DNA from: Lotus japonicus
Lineage: Eukaryota; Streptophyta; Magnoliopsida; Fabales; Fabaceae
Assembly (NCBI RefSeq): GCF_012489685.1
Contig: NC_080046.1
Span: forward strand, 60,936,195 to 61,000,194
Length of the DNA: 64,000 nt
Direction: 5' to 3'
Position 1 is the first letter of the stretch, and the number at the start of each line of letters is the position of its first letter. Under the pieces are notes generated by a model. It worked only from the letters and a program-made list of their open reading frames with translations, had not been told where the DNA came from and ran no database searches. This document shows positions 34,402 through 46,711 of the stretch, piece after piece. The position numbers and the translations under genes were made by a program.

Positions 34402-37400
34402 GTGATGACGATGATACTTACGGGTAAGGAAGGTCTGTCTTTTCTGATGCTTCGCTCTTTCTCTTCTAAGCTTTCTTTCAGATCTTCCCAACCCTCTTCC
34501 TCTTCAATCGATCATCATCATCATCAATCCAATCAATTGAAATCCAAAAATGTCTTCAAAGAAGAAATTCATTTTGAAGACATCAATCAAGATCTTGATA
34601 ACTGGGAAATTCCAAAAATTTCCCATACTGAGATCTATAAACCAAAAGGGTCTTTCTTCAAAAGATCTGATTTCATCATCAAAACGGTTGAACAAACCTA
34701 CAAACTCAGAACAGATGACGAGGAAATTCACTTGCTCTCTGAAAGATCTATCAAAGACCACATCAATAAGAATTTCAACTACCTACATATTGGTAGTGTC
34801 CAAGTTGGTCTGAAACCCATGACTAGGAAGTCTCTTGATATAGCTGTTCTTCTCTGTCTTAGGGATGTTAGACATAATCGGTTTCATGACTCCCTCTTAG
34901 GCACGGTCGAGACCAGCCTGAGCAATGGACCAATCTTTTTCAATTGTTTCCCTGACTTAACGGTTAGTCTGGATGACAAAAACATTCTTGACGTTCTCTT
35001 CCTAAATATCAAGCTTCACGGCCTTGATATGAAGGATGATTATGTCCCTATCTCTTTAATCTACAGGGTTCAATACAAGGTAATGAACTCTATCAAATCT
35101 TATTTCTTGCGAACTAACTGTGAGAAATCCGGAGAAACAACTCTTTTCCTTACAGACTATGACAAGGCAAATGTTATTGTTCCCAAAACCATCCAATGGA
35201 GCGATATCACCCTTCCAGAAAAATGGTCTTTGGAAAAGGCTGCTCCAGCCCAACCTGTTGAAACTCCTGAGTTTCGTGAAATCATCCAACACCAATCTGG
35301 CCAAGTGGATCTTATCTTTGATAGAAGAAATTCTTTCTCTATCCCTAGATCTGTTAGGACATCCTCAAATGATTTCCAATCAGCCATGTCCAGAAGGTCT
35401 TTCTCTATGTCTAGAAGGAACCAACCTGAGTCAAGTGCTCGTCCTTCATTCTCTCATGATGGATCTACCATCCATCTTGCAGGATATGTCAATTCCACTC
35501 CTGTCAAGATTACCTATGACAAGGGTGATGAAGATCATCAATCCACTGTGTCTCCAACGTATTCTTCTCTAGAAACCTCTGGAGAAACTTCTGATTTCAT
35601 TGGAGCAATCACTGCTGAATTTGTCATTGACAAAGAAGGCATCCGAGCAGACTTTTACTCTGATCGTTGGACTGAGCAAAGAAAATGGTTCTTTGCAAAT
35701 TACCAAGGTAAAAAGAGAAAGAAAATCCAAGATCGGTTTTATGGGTTCCTCGAACTCGTTCAACAAAATATCTTCTTCTTCGACTGGTTTCATGCGTATA
35801 CCATTAAGAAGAAAATCCCTTACCCTTATCAAGTCGACGTTATCAGTTGGCAGCTTAAGGATGGCAAAGAAACCCTCTCAAACTTACCTCCTAAAACTCC
35901 TTTCTTCCTTAAAGGAGCTCAATCTGCACCTGTCTTGGCTTCTCCCTTCAAAACTAGAGACGGAGAAGGTGATGTCACCAGCAAAGACATCAAAGACCTT
36001 ATGGAACAAGCCAACTATACCAACAAGTATCTTCAGACCCTTGGAGAGTCCCAAACAAATGATTCTTCTGGAAAAGGGAAAGGAAAGGTCAAAGTTGAAC
36101 CTTCCTCATCCTCATCCTCTGCTCCTCCTGATATCCCTAAAGGATGTCAACTGGAAAAGCCTCTATTTAAGCCTTTCCAAATCAGTAGCCGTTCTAGGCA
36201 CTCGGCCCAATCTCTTCGTGCCAAAAACGAATCTGATAATGAACTTCTCCAAAAGGTTGTTGAGCAACATAAGCTCCTCAATCAAGTGGTTCCTGAATCT
36301 CCAGCTACTACCCCAGTAGCAGTCTATGATCCTGTTCCTCCAACAGCAGCTCCTGAACCTGTAATCCGTCGAAGTTCGACACGTAATACCTCTGCTTCTT
36401 CGTTGAACAATATCGAAGAAAAAGAATCTGATGATCAATCTGTCAGAAGTATTCCTGTCGCCAACCCAGTCATTCACAATTCTAGGAATCAGTGGAGGAA
36501 GGAAACCAAACTCTATTACCCTAGAGCCACCGCTCCTGATCTCCTATTAGAAGAAAAGGATTCTTCAAATTTCAAAAGCTTTAGCACCAACAATGTCTAT
36601 GAATGGAACATTGATGGTGAAAACGAGTATGGCATCACCAAAATCCTCCAGAATATGACCATGGTTGCCACTGCTTATGTAACCTCCAACAATTGTCCTG
36701 AATCTCTTATTGTCGAAATCTTGGTCGCTGGTTTCTGTGGCCAACTCAAAGGTTGGTGGGATAATTATCTCACTGAAGATGAAAAGAATCAAATCTTGAC
36801 GGCAGTCAAGACTGATGAAGAAGGTAATCCCATTATGGAAGATGGCAAGTTCATTTCTGATGCCGTCAATTCTTTAATCTTTACCATAGCCCAACATTTC
36901 GTTGGAGATCCTTCCCTCATCAAAGACAGATCTGGTGATCTTCTATCCAATCTTAAGTGCAAATCACTAGGTGATTTCAGATGGTATAAAGATACCTTCC
37001 TGACTAGAGTCTATACCCGTGAAGACAGTCAACAAGCCTTCTGGAAAGAGAAATTCCTGGCAGGTCTTCCTAAATCTTTTGGTGACAAAGTTCGTGAAAA
37101 ACTTAGAAGCCAAAATCCTGAGGGAGAAATCCCTTATCAAACTCTTAGTTATGGCCAACTCATAGCTATCATCCAAAGAGTTGCTCTCAAAATCTGTCAA
37201 GATGACAAAATCCAACAGCAACTCACCAAGGAGAAATCTCAGAATCGCAGGGATTTGGGTACCTTCTGCGAACAGTTTGGTATTCAGGGTTGCCCTAAGA
37301 AACCTAAACCCCGAAAGCATGATCTTCCTCCCAAACAACAGTGGAGAAGGAAATCTAGCAGAAATGATCATAGGAAACCCAAACCTAGATCTAAAACCCA

Positions 37401-37712
37401 TTCTGCACAAGCTGCAAAACCCCCTCCTGAGAATCGACCCTCTCAAGGAAAAGATGTCACCTGCTATAACTGTGGCAAGCCAGGCCATATTAGCAGGTAT
37501 TACAGACTCAAAAGAAGAATCTCTGAGCTTCATCTTGAACCCGAGATCGAAGACAAGATCAATAATCTTCTCATCCAAACTTCTGATGAAGAAGAATCTG
37601 TCCCCTCGGACTCTGAGGTCTCTGAGGACCTAAATCAAATCCAGAATGATGATGATCAATCGTCTTCTTCTATCAATGTCTTGACCAATGAGCAAGACTT
37701 ACTCTTCAGGGC
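34402..37712 (+). pseudogene. Endogenous pararetrovirus movement-protein and coat-protein region
   Basis: The frame is open from ATG 34402 and has no stop until 37959, but after about 37712 it no longer carries viral sequence in this frame. Residues about 50-260 resemble the 30K-type movement protein of caulimovirids. A Ser/Pro-rich linker follows. The capsid part lies at about residues 700-1000, with a CCHC zinc knuckle near residue 1021. The last Cys of that knuckle is Tyr here, while the inverted fragment at 48302-48694 has Cys. Just after the acidic tail the sequence departs from that sibling fragment at 37713, which points to a deletion or recombination that also changes the frame. It is a remnant and is not expected to give a working protein. 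Confidence 0.85.
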
Positions 37713-37751
37713 CATCAATTCTATTCCTGATCCTGTGAGAATAAAATCTAC

Positions 37752-39977
37752 TTGGAACGTCTCAAGTATACTCTTGAGGATAGACCTCCCAAAAGTCCTA
37801 TTACCACCAATAAGTTCAATCTCAAGGATACCTTCAAACGTCTTGAAAAATCTACTGTCAAACCTGTTACTATTCAAGACCTTCAATCTGAAGTCCATAC
37901 CCTTAAGGCTGAGGTTAAAAGCCTTAAACAAATCCAAACCAGTCAGCAAATTATCTTAGAAAAACTGACTGAAGAAAATTCTGATGGTTCCTCAAGTTCT
38001 CCATCAACTCCGAATTCCGTTTCTAACAACAATGTTGGTGATTTCCTAGAAATTATTAACAATGTCATCATCCAGAAATTCTATATCAATATCAAAATCA
38101 TTATAGGTGATTTTATTCTTGAAACCCCAGCTCTTTTTGACACTGGTGCTGATTCCAGTTGTATTTCTGAGGGTCTTATTCCCACCAGATATTTTGAAAA
38201 AACAACTGAGAAACTCAGTGCTGCTGAAGGTTCTAAACTTTTTATCAAATATAAGATCCCCTCGGCTATCATTAAAAATGGTAGTCTTGAGATAGAAACT
38301 CCCTTCCTGTTAGTCAGGATTTTAACCCACAGAGTTATTATAGGGACGCCTTTCATAAAAAAGCTCTTCCCTTACAACACTGATGAGAAAGGCATCACTG
38401 TCCAACATCTGGGAAAGCCTATTCTCTTCAAATTCTCTAAACCTCCCTTTAGTAAGACCCTGAATATCATATCTTACAAGGAGAAGCAAATCAATTTCCT
38501 CAAGGAAGAAATCTCTTACAAGAATATTGATGTTCAATTACAACAATCCTCTGTCAAATCAAGAATTGATAATATTCTTGAAAACATTCAATCCAGCATT
38601 TGTTCTGATCTACCTAATGCTTTTTGGGAAAGGAAGAGCCATATGGTCGAACTTCCTTATGAAAAGGATTTCTCTGACAAACAAATCCCTACTAAGGCCA
38701 GGCCAATCCAAATGAATGAAGAACTCCTTCAATTCTGCCAAAAGGAATTCAACGATCTTCTACAGAAAAAATTAATTCGTAGAAGTAAGAGTCCCTGGTC
38801 CTGCGCAGCCTTTTATGTCAACAAACAGGCTGAGATAGAACGTGGAACTCCTAGGCTAGTTATTAACTACAAGCCTCTCAATCAAGCTCTTTGTTGGATT
38901 AGGTATCCTATCCCCAACAAAAGGGATCTCTTAGCCAGATTACATGACGCTAAGATCTTCTCAAAATTCGATATGAAGTCTGGATTCTGGCAAATCCAAT
39001 TGCAGGAAAAGGATAGGTATAAAACTGCTTTTACTGTCCCCTTTGGACAGTATGAGTGGAATGTTATGCCTTTTGGCTTAAAAAATGCCCCTTCTGAATT
39101 CCAGAGAATCGTGAATGAAATCTTCAATCCTTATTCCAAATTCACTATTGTTTATATTGATGATGTTCTGATCTTTTCTCAATCTATAGATCAGCATTTC
39201 AAACACCTCAATACTTTCATTTCCGTCATCAAGAAGAATGGACTGGCTGTATCTAAAACAAAAGTCAGTTTATTTCAAACCAAAATCAGGTTCCTTGGTC
39301 ACAATATTCATCAAGGAACAATCGTCCCCATTAATCGTGCTATTGAGTTCACAGACAAATTTCCTGACCAAATCATAAACAAGACCCAATTACAAAGGTT
39401 CTTGGGATGTCTCAATTATGTTGCCGATTTCTGTCCGCAACTCAGCACTATAATCAAACCCCTTCATGATAGGCTCAAGAAGGATCCCCCACCTTGGTCT
39501 GATGTTCATACCAATGTGGTCAAGCAAATCAAACTTCGTGTCAAAAATCTCCCTTGTCTTTATCTCCCTAATCCTCAAGCTTTCAAGATTATTGAAACTG
39601 ATGCCTCTGATATTGGCTTTTGTGGTATTTTGAAACAAAAAGTTTTTGACAAAGAACAGATTATTGCTTTTACTTCAAAACACTGGAACCCTGCCCAGCA
39701 AAATTATTCTACTGTCAAAAAAGAAGTTTTAGCAATCATTTTGTCTATTTCAAAATTCCAATCTGATTTGATTAATCAAAAATTCTTGGTCCGTGTGGAC
39801 TGCAAATCTGCTAAAGAAATTCTTCAAAAGGATGTCAAAAACTTAGCTTCAAAACATATCTTTGCCAGATGGCAAGCTATTTTAAGCGTTTTTGACTTTG
39901 ATATGGAATACATAAAAGGATCTACAAATTCTCTCCCTGACTTTCTTACTCGTGAGTATTTACAGGGCAGATCTTAG
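37752..39977 (+). pseudogene. Endogenous pararetrovirus protease, reverse transcriptase and RNase H region
   Basis: An open frame of 741 codons, in a different frame from the upstream region. It begins with a Leu/Lys-rich coiled-coil-like segment (LQSEVHTLKAEVKSLKQIQ). The retropepsin motif (FDTGADSS) is near residue 130 and the RT catalytic motif YIDDVLIFS near 468. RNase H starts near 615 (IIETDAS) and extends to the end. All catalytic motifs that I can see are present. In the family this part is normally cleaved from a polyprotein. Here its own ATG lies after the break, so expression is doubtful. It ends at TAG 39975-39977, one base before the ORF2 ATG. Confidence 0.88.
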
Positions 39978-39978
39978 G

Positions 39979-40742
39979 ATGGCCTCCAAAGGCTCTTCCT
40001 CCTCATCTCGGGGAAGAGGCAGGAGTACAAACAGAAACAAAGGTATTGTAATCTCTGATTCCCTTATCTTATCTGGGCCCACTGCCCATCAATCTGGACC
40101 CATTGTCCAAAAATCTGAGCCCACTGCTCAAAACCAATCTCCTCAACCAAAGCAAACTAAAGCAGATTATGCTTTACCAATCCAAACACTTCTTGCCTTC
40201 AAACAATCAGGCTTAGATGAAATACCTCAAGGCCTCACCAAACTTCCAAATAAATCTTGGGCTAGCATCGCTGATGAAGATGATGACCAAGACCTCCAAT
40301 CCCTCCAAACTATCATTGATAGAACCAAAAGCATAACAACCCATGACGGGAAAAAACCTGTTGTTGTTGCCCAATCTAGTCCAAATTCAGGTTACTTGGC
40401 TAAAACAATCATGAGATTCCAAACCCTCATCGAACCAGAATGGTGGGACAATTCCGAAGGAGTTAACCTGGCCAACAAAATTGGTACCAAGCTCTTCCCA
40501 AGTCATCTTGATCCCATTCATCCAAACAAAACCCAAAGGTTCTATGAGTTCATTTTGGTTGACACAAACAGTGTAGAAATCAAACATTTTAGGGACAAAC
40601 ATGATAACTCCCTAATTACCCATTCTACACTACAAATCCTCCGTGTCCTTCGTCCCACTGACTTTGGACCAAATCCAAACAGTTACAAAAAATTCTCCCA
40701 GAATTTCGACCCGGTAGGTTTTAATTATTGGGACTATATTAG
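39979..40742 (+). pseudogene. Endogenous pararetrovirus ORF2, 5' part
   Basis: ORF2 starts at ATG 39979 with a Ser/Gly/Arg-rich N-terminus (MASKGSSSSSRGRGR) and continues into a conserved globular part (SLQTIIDRTKSITTH, EPEWWDNSEG). It is cut at 40742 by the LTR retrotransposon; the apparent stop at 40771-40773 lies in the LTR. The function of this caulimovirid ORF is unknown to me. The remainder is at 47786-48161. Confidence 0.8.
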
Positions 40743-41808
40743 TGATGAGCAATATTTTACCCATTTTATATAGCCTTAATTTGTCATTATTAATGATTAT
40801 TCGTAATTAATTGACCTTGCTTGACAGTGATTTATATTATTTGGTCTAATTACGTTTATTCTTATTTTCAGGTTTTATTTGACGTCAAGGGCATTTTGGG
40901 GAATTGCGGAATGAAGATTTGATTGTGCTGGAGTGAAGATTGTATTTTAGGAAATATTAGGATTTAATTTCGGAATAAATTAAGTTTGATATCTTTCAGA
41001 TTCAAACTTATTTAGGTTGTTATTTTAAAACTCTATCTTTAGGATTTGTTAGGATTTGATTTTGATATCTTTTAGGATTTGATTTTGATTAGGATTGTGA
41101 TCTCAGCTCCTATTTAAGGGTTTGTGCTGGGAGAAACAAGAACTTTTTACCTTCTACATTATTATTTTATGCAATTTCGAATTTCAGTAATTATTAGAGT
41201 TCTGCTAGGGTTTATGCTTTTAAACCCTATTCTCTTCTCCAAAATAATTGTTGATTTCGCCCCATCCATGGAAGGCTAATTTCCTTCGAACGAATTCCTT
41301 TGTAAAGTATATCGCGCTCTTGAGGTATAGTGCTTAATAGAATTCGCATGATTAGTTTTCTTCATCTCTACTTCTGGCTTAGGTTTGCTTAATTCCTTAG
41401 GTTCACGAATTAGAAGATGATGTATGTTCGCTTAGTTCATATTAGGGCGTAAAGGATTCTTAATCGCTTAGTTTAGGAATCTATGAATTAGTTATCGCTT
41501 AGTTAATTAATTCTCACGAACTAGGAAACTAATAACAAGAATTGATCTTTAGATACCCGTGATTGAGCAGCGATATACTGAACGAAGGGATTCGTCCGTC
41601 TTTACTTATCATATTAATCTGCCTTTACTTTCTGTTAGTATTTTTAAACTGAATCACAAACCCCCCCCCCAGTGTGTGTGCGTTTGTTAGTATTAATAAT
41701 ATTGAGTCTTTGTTGAAACGATAATCCTTGGGAAACGACCTAGGAGTCACTTCCTAGTTTACTACAGTTTTCTAATTTAATTATTTGTATCGGGTACGGC
41801 CTCGATCA
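40743..41808 (+). repeat. 5' LTR of the Athila/Tat-type element
   Basis: 1066 bp, TG...CA ends, almost identical to the 3' LTR. A TATA-like ctatttaag lies at about 41110. A run of C is found near 41661. Confidence 0.95.
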
Positions 41809-41812
41809 AATT

Positions 41813-41830
41813 TGGCGCCGTTGCCGGGGA
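41813..41830 (+). promoter_or_regulatory. Primer binding site of the Athila/Tat-type element
   Basis: TGGCGCCGTTGCCGGGGA begins four bases after the 5' LTR end. It matches the Asp-tRNA type primer site usual for Athila/Tat retrotransposons. Confidence 0.9.
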
Positions 41831-42200
41831 TTATCGTCTTTACCAAAGGTTTAATAGAGTTAGTATTAGTAGTATTAGTAGTATTAGTATTATTAGTATC
41901 ATTAGTAGTATTAACAAGTTCGATCTCTGACGCAGGTACTGTGAAGGTAAGGATTAGTGATTTTTGAAGGATAATTAGGCTGTATCTTCAAACGGCCATA
42001 TCTTTTGCTCCAGAACTCGAAATTCAACATATTATATATGTTTTTGGGGTAGAAAAAAAATTCCAATCCATCTGTGACTGCTACGCTGTGAGATCGATTC
42101 TTAAAAACGCAAAAAGAGGCCTTCCGCCAAAAGTTTTTTTTAGGGTTTTGAAAAAAAAATTTACTTTCATTCTTATTCTATTTGGGATACTTAGTGTTGC

Positions 42201-45200
42201 ATGACTAGGGCAAATCCTGGGTTTTTGCATCCATTTATTTCTGAAATAGATCGAGAATTTCATAGGTTAATTAGAGCACGTAGAGCTTTTGTTACTGATT
42301 CTCATTCAAGTGATTCTGATTCTGACCTTGATTTTGATTCTGATTTTGTTGCAGTTTTTGATAACATGGCTGAAGAAGGACCGCGAGAAAGAACATTAAC
42401 GGAGCTGGCTGCACCTGATTTCACCTACGAAAGCTTGTGTATCCAGTATCCTGAGGATGTACCATGTGTACTCAAAACTGGACTAATCCATTTATTGCCT
42501 AAGTTTGGTGGTCTTGCAGGTGAAGATCCTCATATGCATATCAAGGAGTTTCGTACTGTCATATCCACCATGAAGCCTCCTGAAGTTGACAAAGATCATA
42601 TCTGTTTGAAGGCTTTTCCTCATTCTCTTCAGGGAACTGCAAAGACTTGGCTGTATAACCTGCCTCCTTCGTCCATTGCAAGCTGGGACGACCTGAAAAG
42701 AAAGTTTCTTGAGAAGTTCTTCCCTGCCTCTAGGACAACTTCAATCAGAAAAGACATCTCAGGAATCAGGCAGCTACATGGAGAGACTCTACATGAATAC
42801 TGGGAAAGATTCAAGACACTATGTGTGAGCTGCCCCCATCACCAGATTTCCGAGCAGCTCCTAGTTCAGTATTTCTATGAGGGTTTGCTCAACATGGAAA
42901 GACATCTCATTGATGCTGCTTGTGGAGGTGCATTGAATGACATGACTCCTACTGAAGCCAGGCAGTTGTTTGAGAAGATGGCTGCTAATTCTCAGCAATT
43001 TCAAACAAGGAGTAATGATGCTGTTAAAACTGTTAATGAGATTGGGACAGATCCACGGATGGACAAGCTTGAGAAGAGGGTGGAAACCATTGCCAGCTTG
43101 GTTACTCAATTGGCCATGAACCAGAATAAACCTTCACAACAGGCAAAGGTTTGTGGCATTTGCACTAAAGACCATAATACTGATGTTTGTCCTTCTCTGC
43201 AGGAACCTACGGATGAGAATCCTGAAGCATATGCTGCCAACATTTTCAATAATCGACCTCAGCAAAATTATGATCTGTCATCTAACAGATATAATCCTGG
43301 CTGGAGAAATCATCCAAATCTTAGATGGTCTGATCAGTCACAACCTAGACCATATGTTCCTCCTCCAATGCAACAACATGCTAACAACCCTGCTGCACCA
43401 CCGCAATCTAAAGAATCTTCATTGGAGGATATGTTGAAGCAGATGACAGCCCAAAACATACAGTTCCAACAAGACACCAGATCCTCCATTCAGAATCTGA
43501 CCACCCAGATAGGACAGATGGCTACTTCAATAAACCAGCTACAGTCCCAGAATTCTGATAAGCTGCCCTCTCAGACGGTTGTGAATCCAAGAAATGTGAG
43601 CGCCATCACCTTACGGTCGGGGAAGCAAATTGATGCAGATCATGGACCAGAGCCAGAGCCTGAACCTGAAAAGGAGACAGAGACCACTGCCACAAGAACC
43701 TTCCAAGTACAACCACCTTCCATTCCTCTTCCATTCCCTCCGAAAGCTATGCCAAGCAAGAAGAAGGAAGAGGTAGATAAGGGAATCTTGGAGATATTCA
43801 AGAAAGTGGAGGTGAACATACCTCTACTTGATGCACTCAAGCAAATTCCAAGATATGCAAAGTTTCTGAAAGAATTATGCACTCAGAAAAGGAAGCTGAA
43901 AGGAAATGAAAGAGTCCGCATGGGGAGAAACGTTTCTGCAATCATAGGTAAAGCTGGTAAACCTGCCCCTGTTTCTGATGTTCCTGAAAAGTGTGAGGAT
44001 CCAGGTACGTTTTCTGTTCCTTGTGTCATAGGTGATACTAAATTTGAAAATGTCATGCTAGATCTAGGAGCTTCAATTAATGTGATGCCTATGTCTATTT
44101 TTAAATCACTTTCACTTGGACCTTTGAAACCTACGGGTGTTGTCATCCAATTAGCAAATAGGAGCACGGCACACCCTGCTGGTTGGGTAGAGGATGTTTT
44201 GGTTAGGGTTGGTGAACTTGTTTTCCCTGCTGATTTTTATGTGCTTGAAATGGAAAAAGGATCTTCCCGTAATACAGTTCCTATCATTTTGGGGAGACCA
44301 TTTTTAAAGACAGCCCGAACCAAGATAGATGTTTATGCTGGTACACTGACTATGGAATTCGGTGATATTGTGGTTAGGATAAACATTTTTGATGCTATGA
44401 AACATCCACCTGAAGACTATTCTGTGTTTCATATTGATTTGCTTGATGAACTGCTTGATGATATGCTTGATGAACATGAATCTGATTTCCTACATGATTC
44501 TGATTATCCTTCACTAACTGGGTCATACACTTGTCATACATGTACTGCTACTGAAATGTGTGATTCTTGCATTGATCAATTTTTGGACACTGTTGTTGTT
44601 GACTCGGATGTTAAGAAATCTGATTGTACTAACCCAGTTGTTGAAGTGCAGGCTGCAGAAACTGTATCTGCTAGTTTGGTTCCATCTGTTTTGCAGGCAC
44701 CCGTATTGGAGCTTAAGCCCTTACCAGATAACCTCAAGTATGCCTACTTGGAGGATGATAAGAAGCTCCCTGTCATTGTTTCCGCAACCCTTCATGAAAA
44801 TCAAGAGGAAAAGTTGCTGCAAGTACTGAAGAAGCACAAGAAAGCTATTGGTTGGACCTTAGCTGACATTCCTGGTATTAGTCCATCCATGTGCATGCAT
44901 AGAATACTCTTGGAAGAAGGAGCGAAGCCAGTAAGACAACCACAAAGGAGACTCAACCCAGTGATACTTGATGTTGTGAAGAAGGAGATCACCAAGCTTC
45001 TGCAAGCTGGAATTATATATCCGATCTCTGACAGCCCTTGGGTGAGCCCAGTTCAAGTGGTCCCTAAGAAGACAGGACTTACCGTTGTGAAGAATGAGAG
45101 GAACGAGCTTATCCCTACTCGAGTGCAAAACAGTTGGAGAGTCTGCATTGATTATAGGAGGCTCAATCAAGCAACTAGAAAGGATCACTTTCATTTGCCC

Positions 45201-45275
45201 TTCAAGGATCCTTCTCTTGTGGATGCTACCATGGACGATGTTTCCTTGGTTGTTTCCACCCTCCGCCCGCCATGA
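42201..45275 (+). CDS. gag-protease-partial RT polyprotein of the Athila/Tat-type element
   Basis: An open frame of 1024 codons. The gag core is at about residues 95-270 (PKFGGLAGEDPHMHIKEF, WDDLKRKFLEKFFPASR). A compact CCHC zinc knuckle follows near residue 318 (CGICTKDHNTDVC), then a Gln/Pro-rich linker. The retropepsin-like domain is near residue 600 and has LDLGASINVMP, where D-L-G replaces the usual D-T/S-G. The RT start (ISDSPWVSPVQVVPKK, WRVCIDYRRLNQATRK) is present, but the frame breaks off at LPFKD, before the catalytic YxDD region. It joins a short tail (SLVDATMDDVSLVVSTLRPP). This marks an internal deletion at about 45210. The protein could still form particles but not copy RNA. 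Confidence 0.92.
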   Translation: MTRANPGFLHPFISEIDREFHRLIRARRAFVTDSHSSDSDSDLDFDSDFVAVFDNMAEEGPRERTLTELAAPDFTYESLCIQYPEDVPCVLKTGLIHLLPKFGGLAGEDPHMHIKEFRTVISTMKPPEVDKDHICLKAFPHSLQGTAKTWLYNLPPSSIASWDDLKRKFLEKFFPASRTTSIRKDISGIRQLHGETLHEYWERFKTLCVSCPHHQISEQLLVQYFYEGLLNMERHLIDAACGGALNDMTPTEARQLFEKMAANSQQFQTRSNDAVKTVNEIGTDPRMDKLEKRVETIASLVTQLAMNQNKPSQQAKVCGICTKDHNTDVCPSLQEPTDENPEAYAANIFNNRPQQNYDLSSNRYNPGWRNHPNLRWSDQSQPRPYVPPPMQQHANNPAAPPQSKESSLEDMLKQMTAQNIQFQQDTRSSIQNLTTQIGQMATSINQLQSQNSDKLPSQTVVNPRNVSAITLRSGKQIDADHGPEPEPEPEKETETTATRTFQVQPPSIPLPFPPKAMPSKKKEEVDKGILEIFKKVEVNIPLLDALKQIPRYAKFLKELCTQKRKLKGNERVRMGRNVSAIIGKAGKPAPVSDVPEKCEDPGTFSVPCVIGDTKFENVMLDLGASINVMPMSIFKSLSLGPLKPTGVVIQLANRSTAHPAGWVEDVLVRVGELVFPADFYVLEMEKGSSRNTVPIILGRPFLKTARTKIDVYAGTLTMEFGDIVVRINIFDAMKHPPEDYSVFHIDLLDELLDDMLDEHESDFLHDSDYPSLTGSYTCHTCTATEMCDSCIDQFLDTVVVDSDVKKSDCTNPVVEVQAAETVSASLVPSVLQAPVLELKPLPDNLKYAYLEDDKKLPVIVSATLHENQEEKLLQVLKKHKKAIGWTLADIPGISPSMCMHRILLEEGAKPVRQPQRRLNPVILDVVKKEITKLLQAGIIYPISDSPWVSPVQVVPKKTGLTVVKNERNELIPTRVQNSWRVCIDYRRLNQATRKDHFHLPFKDPSLVDATMDDVSLVVSTLRPP

Positions 45276-46696
45276 ATCAGGGAGTTTTCTTTCTCCTTCT
45301 TTACTTTTATTGCACTTGTTCAATTCCATATTTGTTATGCTTCATTGGGACAATGTGTAGTTTAAGTGGGGGGGGGAGATTACCGTAGGTAGAATATTTA
45401 GTTTTTGAATAAATTAGGTTGATCCATGCTTTCTTTGAATTCTTAGGTCTTGTTTAGATTATGGGCATTTTCTTTCTTTGAACTGAGTCATGATATCTTG
45501 TGATGTGAATCCATGCGTTCTTGTTGTCAAGTTACTTTTGAAAATGGAGGGGTTGAAATAATTATGATAGACTTAATTCCCCTGTGAGAGTTTTTGAGCC
45601 TTAACTGTAGGTGGTCAACTGTATGCCATCTCTAAAATTTTTCTTGTGTGATTGCACTCTTGATTACTTGCACTCTAAAACTTGACTTGACGCTTGTTTC
45701 TACTTGGTACTCACATGCACATATTGAGGTGATTTTAGGCATTTTCTTCTTTTAATTAATAAGCCACTAGCCATATAAGCCTACCTTGAATGAATTATCC
45801 TTTGATAGCCACTTTGAGCCTTTTTACCCTTCTTTTCTTTAGCTCATTACAAGCTTATAAGTGAAAAATCATGATTGACCTAATCTTAGGGAATTTTGGA
45901 GCTTTGGAATTGTTTTGGGAGTAAGTACTAAGTGGGTAAGGGTGCATTGTTCTTTAATTCTTCCAATTCTCGGTTATGCTTAGTTGGTTGTTGTAAATAG
46001 TATGGTGGTGCTGTTTTTCTTACTAGTTTTGAATTTCAGTAAAAAAAAAAACGAAAAAAAAAAGAAAAAAAACAGAAAAGGAAAAAAAGAGAAGGCCAAG
46101 AGCAAAAAAATGAATGAAAGGATGAAAGATGAAAAGTTAAAGTGTGGAATTGGAGGAAGAATTGCAAATCTTATGCTTTGAAATTGGGTTGATCTTGACT
46201 TACTTCTTACTTATTCCCCACTGCTCCTCTATTTCCTAAGGTTTTAGCTACTTATCCCATATTTTATCCTACCTTGTCCTTGGCCACATTGCAACCTTTA
46301 AAAGTCCTTTTTGATCTTTATGTGCATGTGTTTTTGATTGTTGATGTTAGCGTCTTGTCAAGCCTATGGTAGTGTTTGTTCTCATGAAGTGCCTTGAGCG
46401 TAAACACAAACCTTAAACACTTGAGTGTAAACACTTTGAGAGCATAACTTGTGAGGTTCTATCATCTTTGTTCTCACCTCTTGGTTTGATTGGTTACCTT
46501 ACATGCTTGGATGTTTGGATGATATTCATGGATTTCTTGTCTCTTTGATTCTTCAATTGATTTTGCCCATTTCTCTACATTTCCTAGGATTCATTGTTAA
46601 GTATGTGATCTTTTAGGTTATTGCATGATTCACTTCCAGTTACAAATTGGTTTTCATGTTCTTAATTCTTTATTTTTCCCAGGAGTGCAAAAGGCT
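45276..46696 (+). other. Non-coding 3' interior of the Athila/Tat-type element
   Basis: No long frame is present. A G-rich run (gtgggggggggaga at about 45366-45380) resembles an internal polypurine tract. An A-rich stretch at 46040-46110 gives a spurious Lys-rich frame. The env-like ORF found in some Athila elements is absent. Confidence 0.6.
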
Positions 46697-46711
46697 AAGT
46701 GTGGGGGTATT
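46697..46711 (+). promoter_or_regulatory. Polypurine tract of the Athila/Tat-type element
   Basis: The G-rich stretch aagtgtgggggtatt lies directly before the 3' LTR, where plus-strand priming occurs. Confidence 0.75.

Noticed and set aside
36163..37578. Antisense open frames across the viral coat region
   Set aside because: They are mirror frames of a strongly coding plus strand and have no domains.
45984..46181. Lys-rich small protein inside the retrotransposon
   Set aside because: It is produced by an A-rich low-complexity stretch with no conserved features.
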